From an uncultured Leptotrichiaceae bacterium (lineage in GTDB: Bacteria; Fusobacteriota; Fusobacteriia; Fusobacteriales; Leptotrichiaceae): DNA of 24,510 nucleotides. A program made the position numbers and the translations under genes. Below the pieces are notes generated by a model. It saw only the letters and a list, made by a program, of their open reading frames with translations, ran no database searches and was not told where the DNA came from. Shown here in pieces: positions 7,219 through 14,256 of the stretch; within the stretch, counting starts at the first letter, position 1; each line of letters starts with the position of its first letter. The stretch is taken from assembly GCA_938037005.1 (NCBI GenBank), contig CALHVR010000056.1, positions 1 through 24,510 on the forward strand, read 5' to 3'.

Positions 7219-9336
7219 ATGAAAAAAATGATAATAGGAATGTTATTGACAGGAGTGTTGTTATCGGCAAAAGATATAAAAAATCATAAAACATATAGAA
7301 ATAAAATAACTGGAAATAGAACAATAAAAACAAAAAAAATTATGAAAAATGAAGATAAAAATATGGAAAATGTTAAAAGTGGAGATGCAGAGCTTATAGA
7401 GGGATTATCAACAGAAGTAAGACCACAAGATGATTTTTATAAGTATGTAAATAAAAAATGGTTAGAAAAAACGAAAATACCCGGAACAAAATCATCTTGG
7501 AGTAATTTTGTTGTACTATCTGAACAAAATCAAGAATTTTTAAAAAATTTAATAAAAGAATTAAAAAATAAAAAAGATATTCCGCAAGATAGTGATGAAG
7601 CTAAAATTTTAACAATATATGAGATGTATAATAATGTAGAAAAAAGAAATAAAGAGGGAATTGAACCAATAAAATCAGTTTATAATGATATAGAAAATTT
7701 AAACAATATTGATGATTTACAAAAATATATAATAAAAGTAGGAAAAGAAGGAATAGGATTATTTTATGATTGGGGTGTGTCAGGAGATTTGAATGATTCT
7801 GTAAATAATGCTGTATATTTAGGTAATGCTAATTTAGGACTTTCAAAAGATTATTATCAAAAAGATACTCCAGAAAATAGAGAAATAATAAAAGAATATA
7901 AAAAATATATTGCGAGTATGTTGACTTATTTAAACGAGAAAGATGTAAAAAATAAAGCTGAGAAAATATTTGAATTTGAAAAAATGATAGCTCAAAATTT
8001 ATTAACGAATGAAGAAGAATATGATGTAGAAAAATATAATAATGTAAGAACATTGGAAGAGTTAAAAAGTATAGTAAAAAATATAGATATAAGTAAATAT
8101 TTGAATGAAGTGGGAGTGAAAACTGATAAAGTTATAATTAATGAAATAAAATATTATGAAAATTTAGATAAAATTTTAAATGATAAAAATATTGATGTTA
8201 TAAAAGATTATTTAAAATTCCATTTGATAAATGGAACTTCAAATATTTTAAGTGAAGATTTAGGGCAAAAAAGTTTTGATTTTTATGAAAAATATTTAGA
8301 AGGAACAAAGGAAAGAGAAAATTTAGAAAAAAGAACATTAGCTTTTGTTGATGGAGTTTTTGGAGATATGATAGGAAAGGTTTATGTTGAAAAATATTTT
8401 TCTGAACAATCTAAACAAAACGCGATAGAAATGGTGGATTATATTAAAAAAGCATTTAAAAATAGAATTGAAAATTTAGATTGGATGAGCCAAGAAACAA
8501 AAAATAAAGCATTAGAAAAATTAAGTAAATTTACTGTAAAAATAGGATATCCAGATAAATGGGAAGATTATAGTAAAATTAAATTAAATAAAAATTTATC
8601 GCTTTATGAAAATTTGAGAATAATTGGAAAAGTAAATTATGAAAAAGAATTAAAAAAAGTAGGGAAACCAGTAGATAAAAAAGAATGGTTTATGACAGCA
8701 CATGAAATAAATGCATATTATGCACCAAATCAAAATGAGATAGTTTTTCCAGCAGGAATTTTACAATATCCATTTTATAATTATGAAAAATTAGGAGTAG
8801 GAGCTAATTTTGGTGGAATTGGAGCAGTAATTGGTCATGAAATGACACATGGTTTTGATGTTTCTGGTTCAAATTACGATGGAGATGGAAATATAAACGA
8901 TTGGTGGACAAAAGAAGATAAAATGGACTTTGAGAAAGCAACAAAAGGATTAGAAGATGAATTTTCGACATATTCAGTAGCTAAAGGGATAAATGTAAAT
9001 GGGAAATTTACATCAACTGAAAATACTGCAGATTTAGGAGGGGTAAATATTTCGTATGATGCTTTAGAAATGTATCTTAAAGAGCATCCTGAAAAAAATA
9101 TAAAAGAAGGAGAATTTACACAAAATCAATTATTCTTCTTAAATTATGCTAGAATTTGGAGAGAAAAAGCAACTCAAGAATCTTTAATAAATCAAGTAAA
9201 AACAGATCCACATTCACCGTCTATATTTAGAGTGAATGGTATATTAAAAAATGTAGATGCATTCCATAAAGTCTTTAATACAAAAGCAGAAGATAGACTG
9301 TATAAGAAAGAAAAAAATAGAATAAGAATTTGGTAA
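7219..9336 (+). CDS. pepO: Exported M13 family zinc endopeptidase (PepO/neprilysin-like)
   Basis: M13 enzymes are zinc endopeptidases that cleave oligopeptides inside an enclosed cavity. The 705 residues include an N-terminal signal-like segment (MKKMIIGMLLTGVLLSA, no lipobox Cys) and a basic linker of about 50 residues. The family's N-terminal domain starts near residue 68 (RPQDDFYKYVNKKW). The catalytic part has the substrate-binding NAYYAPNQNEIVFPAGIL, zinc-site HEMTH (His540, Glu541, His544), and ENTADLGG with third ligand Glu601 and Asp605. The C terminus ends NRIRIW, matching the conserved terminal Trp region. The signal sequence suggests periplasmic or surface location, unlike cytosolic PepO of lactic acid bacteria. 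The ATG at 7219 follows GAGAGG, 25 bases after the Fic gene; mvk begins 35 bases later with no terminator between. The symbol is by family resemblance. Confidence 0.92.
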   Translation: MKKMIIGMLLTGVLLSAKDIKNHKTYRNKITGNRTIKTKKIMKNEDKNMENVKSGDAELIEGLSTEVRPQDDFYKYVNKKWLEKTKIPGTKSSWSNFVVLSEQNQEFLKNLIKELKNKKDIPQDSDEAKILTIYEMYNNVEKRNKEGIEPIKSVYNDIENLNNIDDLQKYIIKVGKEGIGLFYDWGVSGDLNDSVNNAVYLGNANLGLSKDYYQKDTPENREIIKEYKKYIASMLTYLNEKDVKNKAEKIFEFEKMIAQNLLTNEEEYDVEKYNNVRTLEELKSIVKNIDISKYLNEVGVKTDKVIINEIKYYENLDKILNDKNIDVIKDYLKFHLINGTSNILSEDLGQKSFDFYEKYLEGTKERENLEKRTLAFVDGVFGDMIGKVYVEKYFSEQSKQNAIEMVDYIKKAFKNRIENLDWMSQETKNKALEKLSKFTVKIGYPDKWEDYSKIKLNKNLSLYENLRIIGKVNYEKELKKVGKPVDKKEWFMTAHEINAYYAPNQNEIVFPAGILQYPFYNYEKLGVGANFGGIGAVIGHEMTHGFDVSGSNYDGDGNINDWWTKEDKMDFEKATKGLEDEFSTYSVAKGINVNGKFTSTENTADLGGVNISYDALEMYLKEHPEKNIKEGEFTQNQLFFLNYARIWREKATQESLINQVKTDPHSPSIFRVNGILKNVDAFHKVFNTKAEDRLYKKEKNRIRIW

Positions 9337-9371
9337 TGAAACAGCTAAGTTGATTTATACAGGAGAAAATT

Positions 9372-10271
9372 ATGTATGAGCTAAACATCAAAACTAAAAA
9401 AAAAATTGGAATAGGAAAAGCACATAGTAAAATAATATTGATGGGAGAACATTCTGTAGTTTATGGTTATCCTGCTATAGCAATTCCGTTAAAAGAAATT
9501 AAAACGATATGTAAAATAACTAAAAGTAATAAAAAATTGGAATTTAATTATAATGATACACTTTCAATGGCAGTTTATTATGCTTTAAAATATATAAAAA
9601 TACGAAATGCGTATATAAAATATGAAGTGGATTCGGAGATTCCTTCACGTCGTGGCATGGGATCTTCAGCTGCAGTAAGTATAGCTGCAATTAGAAGTGT
9701 ATTTGATTATTATAATCAAAAACTAACATATAAAATATTAACGTATCTTGTGAATAAAGCGGAAAAAGTTGCACATGGGAATCCGAGTGGACTTGATGCT
9801 AAAACTTGTATGAGTAATAAGGCAATAAAATTTATTAAAAATAAGGGACTAAGTATGATTGACTTAGACTTGAACGCTTACCTTTTGATTGCAGATACTG
9901 GAATTTACGGACAAACAAAAGAAGCTGTAGAAAAAGTGAAAGAATTAGGTGAAAAAGCGATCCCAATATTCGGGAATATAGGACTTTTTACAAATGAAGT
10001 TGAAAAAAATATAAGAGAAAAAAATTTGAAATTAATTGGAGAAAATATGACGAATGCACACGAAGAGTTGAAAAAACTAGGTGTAAGTTGTAAAAAATCT
10101 GATAACTTCGTTGAAAAGGCGATAGAAAATGGAGCGTTAGGAGCTAAAATGTCAGGAGGAGGACTTGGAGGATGCGTTATCGTTTTAATTGAAAATGAAG
10201 AAAAAGTCAAAAAAATAAAAGAAAAATTAAAAAAATTAGGAGCAGTTAGGATATGGATAGAAAAACTGTAG
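9372..10271 (+). CDS. mvk: Mevalonate kinase
   Basis: This GHMP kinase phosphorylates mevalonate at the 5-hydroxyl using ATP, the first committed step of the lower mevalonate route. GHMP motifs are in order: KAHSKIILMGEHSVVYGYPA (about 16-35), the phosphate-binding loop SRRGMGSSAA (Gly95-Ala100 region), HGNPSGLDAKT with the catalytic Asp, and the C-terminal MSGGGLGG (Ser261-Gly267). The 299-residue length is normal. AGGAG (9361-9365) stands 6 bases before the ATG at 9372. It opens a four-gene set, mvk-mvaD-pmk-fni, and its 3' end overlaps mvaD by 19 bases, which suggests translational coupling. In many bacteria feedback by downstream isoprenoids acts on this enzyme; the sequence does not show this. 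Confidence 0.95.
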   Translation: MYELNIKTKKKIGIGKAHSKIILMGEHSVVYGYPAIAIPLKEIKTICKITKSNKKLEFNYNDTLSMAVYYALKYIKIRNAYIKYEVDSEIPSRRGMGSSAAVSIAAIRSVFDYYNQKLTYKILTYLVNKAEKVAHGNPSGLDAKTCMSNKAIKFIKNKGLSMIDLDLNAYLLIADTGIYGQTKEAVEKVKELGEKAIPIFGNIGLFTNEVEKNIREKNLKLIGENMTNAHEELKKLGVSCKKSDNFVEKAIENGALGAKMSGGGLGGCVIVLIENEEKVKKIKEKLKKLGAVRIWIEKL

Positions 10272-11227
10272 AAAAAGTAAAATCTTATGCAAATATTGCA
10301 ATTATAAAATATTGGGGGAAAGAGAATGCAGAAAAAATGATTCCCTCTACAAGTAGTATTTCGTTAACGCTTGAAAATATGTTTACAGAAACAGAGATTA
10401 GTTTTGTTAGTGATGAAGAGTCAAGAAAGATATTAGAAAATGTTGGAGAAAATGAAAGCGGAGATTTATTTTATTTGAATGGAGAATTGCAAGATAAAGA
10501 GCAAAGAGATAAAATTTCAAAAGTTATAGATTTATTTAGAGAAAATAGAGAGAAAAAAGTAAAAATAAGTACTATAAATAATATGCCGACAGAGGCGGGA
10601 TTATCTTCTAGCTCAAGTGGTTTGTCTGCAACAGTTTTAGCTTGTAATAAATTATTTAAAACAAATTATACAAAAAAAGAATTAGCTCAAATTGCAAAAT
10701 TTGCTTCAGGTTCTTCTTCAAGAAGTTTTTTTGGTCCCATATCTGCTTGGGACAAAGAAACAGGAGAAGTTTACGAAGTGAAAACAGACTTAAAATTAGC
10801 GATGATAATGTTAGTTTTGAACGGAGAAAAGAAAATATTATCAAGCAGAAATGGTATGAAACTTTGTACTGAAACATCAACAAATTTTGCTGAATGGGTA
10901 GAGCAATCAAAAATAGATTTTGTTAATATGAAACAATATTTACTTGAAAATAATTTTGAAAAAGTGGGAGCTTTAACAGAAGAAAATGCACTTAAAATGC
11001 ATTCAACTACAAAAACAGCAAATCCTCCATTTAGTTATTTAACAGAACAGTCATTTGAAGCGATGAAATTTGTGAAAACATTGAGAGAAAATGGTGAAAA
11101 ATGTTATTTTACAATGGATGCGGGGCCTAATGTAAAGGTCATGTGTCTTGAAGAAGATTTAGAAAGATTGAGTAAAATTTTTGAAGAAAAATATAAAATT
11201 ATAGTATCAAAAACTATAAAATTATAG
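10253..11227 (+). CDS. mvaD: Diphosphomevalonate decarboxylase
   Basis: The enzyme converts mevalonate 5-diphosphate to isopentenyl diphosphate with ATP hydrolysis and loss of CO2. The 324-residue GHMP-family protein shows the diagnostic SYANIAIIKYWGKE (11-24), the serine-rich ATP loop PTEAGLSSSSSG (112-123), ASGSSSRSFFGPISAWDK with the Ser/Arg that hold the diphosphate, and TMDAGPNVKV with catalytic Asp289. Its ATG at 10253 lies inside the mvk reading frame (19-base overlap), with AGGAG at 10238-10242 supplied by mvk coding sequence. pmk follows after 14 bases. Enzymes acting on mevalonate 3-phosphate or monophosphate share this fold, but the neighbouring phosphomevalonate kinase supports the classical diphosphate substrate. 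Confidence 0.95.
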   Translation: MDRKTVEKVKSYANIAIIKYWGKENAEKMIPSTSSISLTLENMFTETEISFVSDEESRKILENVGENESGDLFYLNGELQDKEQRDKISKVIDLFRENREKKVKISTINNMPTEAGLSSSSSGLSATVLACNKLFKTNYTKKELAQIAKFASGSSSRSFFGPISAWDKETGEVYEVKTDLKLAMIMLVLNGEKKILSSRNGMKLCTETSTNFAEWVEQSKIDFVNMKQYLLENNFEKVGALTEENALKMHSTTKTANPPFSYLTEQSFEAMKFVKTLRENGEKCYFTMDAGPNVKVMCLEEDLERLSKIFEEKYKIIVSKTIKL

Positions 11228-11241
11228 AGCAAGGAATAAAA

Positions 11242-12258
11242 ATGAAAAAAAATCAAATAAAAAAAGTAAGAACATGCGGAAAACTTTATGTTGGAGGAGA
11301 GTATGCCGTTTTATTTGAGGGACAAAGTGCAATAATAAAAAATATAAATATTTTCATGTATGGAGAAATATTTTTTTCGAGTGAATATAAAATAAAATCT
11401 GATATGTTTGATTATAGTGTAAATTTAGAGAGTGATAAAAATTATTCTTTGATTCAGGAAACTATTATTGCAATGAATGAATATTTATTAAAAAAGGGAC
11501 AAAAAATTCAACCATTCCATCTTGAAATAACAGGTAAAATGGAGAAAAATGGGAAAAAATATGGAATTGGATCTAGTGGAAGTGTTGTAGTTTTAACGGT
11601 TAAAGCGATAAATGAGCTTTATAATTTGAATTTGACGAAAGATATGCTTTTTAAACTTGCAACTTATGTTTTATTAAAAAGAGGAGATAATGGCTCTATG
11701 GGCGATATAGCTTGCATTTCTTATGAAAATTTAATAATATTTTGTGGATTTGATAAAAATAAAATTCGAGAAGATATAAAAAAAATGGATATGCTTGATG
11801 TTTTAAATGAAAATTGGGGTTATAAAATTGAGGAAATAAATTGTAATATTAATTGTGAATTTTTAGTAGCTTGGACGAAAGAGCCTTCAATTTCAAGCGA
11901 AATGATAAAGAAAGTAAAAGCTAAAATAGATAAAAATTTTTTAGAAAAAACAGAAAAAAATGTACTTGAATTGAAAAAAGCTTTTGAAAATGGAGATAAA
12001 AGTCAAATAATTGAAAATATAAAAAATATTGGGAGTTTATTATATAAATTAGATAAAGATATCTATAATGAAAAAATAAAAAATATTGTGGAAAGTCAAA
12101 TAGATTTAGAAATTATAGCTAAAAGCAGTGGAGCAGGTGGTGGAGATTGTGGAATAGCAATTTCTTTTAATGAAAATCATACGAAAATAATTGAAAAACG
12201 ATGGTCGGAACGTGATATAGAAGTACTTTATAAAGAAAAAATGAGAAGTAATAATTAG
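11242..12258 (+). CDS. pmk: Phosphomevalonate kinase
   Basis: This GHMP kinase adds a second phosphate to mevalonate 5-phosphate. The 338 residues start with the motif RTCGKLYVGGEYAVLFEGQ (about 10-28), continue with the nucleotide loop YGIGSSGSVVV, then RGDNGSMGDIACISY, and end with the motif KSSGAGGGDCGIAIS. The Gly-Gly-Glu-Tyr-Ala signature and the GDxxxxS-type segment separate it from mevalonate kinase, as in Firmicute (Streptococcus/Enterococcus-type) PMKs. A short AAGGA precedes the ATG, 14 bases after mvaD. The flanking mvaD and fni confirm the pathway role. A 51-base gap without a hairpin separates it from fni. Confidence 0.93.
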   Translation: MKKNQIKKVRTCGKLYVGGEYAVLFEGQSAIIKNINIFMYGEIFFSSEYKIKSDMFDYSVNLESDKNYSLIQETIIAMNEYLLKKGQKIQPFHLEITGKMEKNGKKYGIGSSGSVVVLTVKAINELYNLNLTKDMLFKLATYVLLKRGDNGSMGDIACISYENLIIFCGFDKNKIREDIKKMDMLDVLNENWGYKIEEINCNINCEFLVAWTKEPSISSEMIKKVKAKIDKNFLEKTEKNVLELKKAFENGDKSQIIENIKNIGSLLYKLDKDIYNEKIKNIVESQIDLEIIAKSSGAGGGDCGIAISFNENHTKIIEKRWSERDIEVLYKEKMRSNN

Positions 12259-12309
12259 TAAAAAATATTATTTATAAAATAAAATTTTGATACAAAATTA
12301 GAGGTAAAA

Positions 12310-13353
12310 ATGGAAAAAAATTTTTTGATAGATAGTGAAAGAAAGAACGATCATATAAAATATGCTTTAAAATATGAAAGTCCGTATAATAGTTTTGATG
12401 AAATTGAGTTAATTCATACATCAATACCAAAATATAATTTGAATGAAATTGATTTAAGTACAAAATTTGCAGGATATAAATTTGAATACCCTTTTTTTAT
12501 AAATGCAATAACGGGAGGAAGTGAAAAAGGGAGAGAAATTAATAGAAAACTTGCAAAAATAGCCAATGAAACAGGAATTTTATTTGTAACAGGGTCGTAT
12601 AGTGCAAAATTAAAAAATCCAAAGGATGATTCATTTGAAATTGTTAAGCGAGAAAATAAAAATCTTTTACTTGGAACAAACATTGGAATTGATAAAGGTT
12701 ATGAGGCTGGAATAAAAGCAGTTGAAGATTTACAACCTTTATTTTTACAAATTCATGTTAATTTAATGCAGGAACTTATAATGCCTGAAGGTAGTAAGAA
12801 TTTTAGCGAATGGGGAATTAATTTAGAAAAATATGTAGATAAGATACAAAAAGAAAGAATGATACCGTTAATTTTAAAAGAAGTAGGTTTTGGAATGGAT
12901 GCCAAAACTATTCAAAAAGCTACAAACATTGGGGTAAAAACTTTTGATATAAGTGGACGAGGAGGGACAAGTTTTTCATATATAGAGAATATGAGAAATG
13001 TAAGAAAAGGTCGTTTTGATTATTTGAATACTTGGGGACAAAGTACAGTAGTTTCACTTCTTGAAGCACAAAAATATATGGATAAAGTGGAAATAATTTC
13101 AAGTGGCGGTGTTAGAAATCCTTTAGATATAATAAAATCTTTAGTTTTAGGAGCTAAAGCTGTTGGACTATCAAGGACTATGCTTGAATTAGTTGAAAAA
13201 TATGATGTTAATGAAGTTATAGAAATTATAAATGAATGGAAATGTGAACTTAAAATGATGATGTGTGCATTGAATTGTAAACAAATAAATGATTTACAAA
13301 AAGTTAGATATATTTTATATGGAAAAGTTAAAGATTATATGGAACAATTTTGA
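12310..13353 (+). CDS. fni: Isopentenyl-diphosphate delta-isomerase, type 2 (FMN)
   Basis: Type 2 IPP isomerase interconverts isopentenyl and dimethylallyl diphosphate using reduced FMN and Mg2+, giving both prenyl building blocks. The 347 residues show the type 2 signatures: RKNDHIKYAL near the N terminus, FFINAITGGSEKGREIN (flavin/substrate loop), QIHVNLMQELIMPEG with the catalytic Gln and metal ligand region, LKEVGFGMD, ISGRGGTSF, and the phosphate-binding SSGGVRNPLDIIKSLVLGA and VGLSR near the C terminus. AGAGG precedes the ATG at 12310. It closes the mvk-mvaD-pmk-fni set. No type 1 (Nudix) isomerase is present. No clear GC-containing terminator follows; the next unit has its own promoter. 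Confidence 0.95.
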   Translation: MEKNFLIDSERKNDHIKYALKYESPYNSFDEIELIHTSIPKYNLNEIDLSTKFAGYKFEYPFFINAITGGSEKGREINRKLAKIANETGILFVTGSYSAKLKNPKDDSFEIVKRENKNLLLGTNIGIDKGYEAGIKAVEDLQPLFLQIHVNLMQELIMPEGSKNFSEWGINLEKYVDKIQKERMIPLILKEVGFGMDAKTIQKATNIGVKTFDISGRGGTSFSYIENMRNVRKGRFDYLNTWGQSTVVSLLEAQKYMDKVEIISSGGVRNPLDIIKSLVLGAKAVGLSRTMLELVEKYDVNEVIEIINEWKCELKMMMCALNCKQINDLQKVRYILYGKVKDYMEQF

Positions 13354-13407
13354 AAAATATTAAATTAAAAATATTAGTGGGATTATGATACAATTATAAA
13401 TAAAAGA

Positions 13408-13436
13408 TTGATAATTTTGTGAATTTATTATATAAT
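13408..13436 (+). promoter_or_regulatory. Promoter of the DUF3298-type gene
   Basis: TTGATA (13408-13413), a 17-base spacer and perfect TATAAT (13431-13436) form a near-consensus sigma70-type promoter. It leaves an untranslated leader of roughly 30 bases containing GAGGAG before the ATG at 13475. Confidence 0.75.
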
Positions 13437-13474
13437 GATATGAAATTAAAACAAAATTTGAGGAGAAAATATAT

Positions 13475-14140
13475 ATGAAAAAAATAGGAATTTTATTAGT
13501 AGCTTTAACAATATTTAATACAGGATATGCGGTAACGAACGATGCTAAAAAGGTGCCGTTTACATTTAATGGATATATCCCAACTTCTGAAGCTACAGTA
13601 AGTCAAATCGCACAAACTAAAGTTTTAGATGGATCGACAATTTCGTATCCATTATTTAGTGGAAATTCTACTATTACAAAAGATATGAATAAAGAGATGG
13701 AAAAATTTATATCACAATATAAAGGAGATAAAAATAAAACTTATAATTTAACTTATACAGTTGAAAGTAATAATGCTTCATTTATAAGTATATTGTTCAC
13801 AATTATTGAAAAAGATATGAAAAAAAATGAAGTAACGACATTATACGATGCAATTACGTTTAATGTAAAGAACGGATTATCATTAGAGTTGAAAGATCTT
13901 TTTGTACCCGGATATGATGCAGCTTTAAAATCACAAGTTATTGACAAATTTAGACAATTTGGATTTACGACTATTGATACTAAAAAATATAAATTTGATG
14001 GTTTAGTAAAAAAACAAAAATTTTATTTAGAAAATGATGCTATTGTGTTAATTTTTAATAAAGATGAAGCAACTACATTTGGAACAGAACAAGCGTTTAT
14101 TCCATTCATTATTACTGATTTAATCGGGATAATAAAATAA
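13475..14140 (+). CDS. Exported protein with DUF3298-like domain
   Basis: The 221-residue product starts with a clear signal peptide (MKKIGILLVALTIFNTGYA, cleavage after Ala19) and so should be periplasmic or secreted. The mature part has a repeated beta-rich pattern. A conserved-looking core, SLELKDLFVPGYDAALKSQV, is followed by FYLENDAIVLIFNKDEATTFG and a final FIPFIITDL. This order (a 'DLF' segment, a 'FYL..d.iv..f..ye' segment, then a final hydrophobic strand) is what I associate with DUF3298, found in RsiV-type and PdaC-type exported proteins. There is no catalytic domain beside it. No lipobox is present. GAGGAG precedes the ATG. It has its own promoter and terminator and stands between the mevalonate genes and recJ without obvious functional connection. 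Its role is unknown; a ligand-sensing or envelope role is a guess. Confidence 0.75.
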   Translation: MKKIGILLVALTIFNTGYAVTNDAKKVPFTFNGYIPTSEATVSQIAQTKVLDGSTISYPLFSGNSTITKDMNKEMEKFISQYKGDKNKTYNLTYTVESNNASFISILFTIIEKDMKKNEVTTLYDAITFNVKNGLSLELKDLFVPGYDAALKSQVIDKFRQFGFTTIDTKKYKFDGLVKKQKFYLENDAIVLIFNKDEATTFGTEQAFIPFIITDLIGIIK

Positions 14141-14166
14141 TAAAATAACACTTAAATTTTAAAACT

Positions 14167-14197
14167 AGAGTATGTTGTTAAAAAGACATACTCTTTT
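14167..14197 (+). terminator. Rho-independent terminator after the DUF3298-type gene
   Basis: AGAGTATGT (14167-14175) pairs with ACATACTCT (14186-14194) as a 9-base-pair stem around a 10-base loop and runs into TTTT. It begins 26 bases after the stop. The -35 box of the recJ promoter starts directly behind the T tract. Confidence 0.8.
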
Positions 14198-14198
14198 A

Positions 14199-14227
14199 TT
14201 TACTATTTTATAAAAATATGTTAAAAT
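14199..14227 (+). promoter_or_regulatory. Promoter of recJ
   Basis: TTTACT (14199-14204), a 17-base spacer and TAAAAT (14222-14227), with TG at 14219-14220 giving an extended -10, make a good promoter. It directly abuts the preceding terminator. A strong AGGAGG follows before the recJ ATG. Confidence 0.6.
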
Positions 14228-14256
14228 AAAATTAATAAATAGGAGGTGTTAATTTT

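Noticed and set aside
13357..13376. AATATT repeats after fni as a possible terminator
   Set aside because: The stem would be AT-only and only 6 base pairs, with no T tract; it is not convincing as a terminator.
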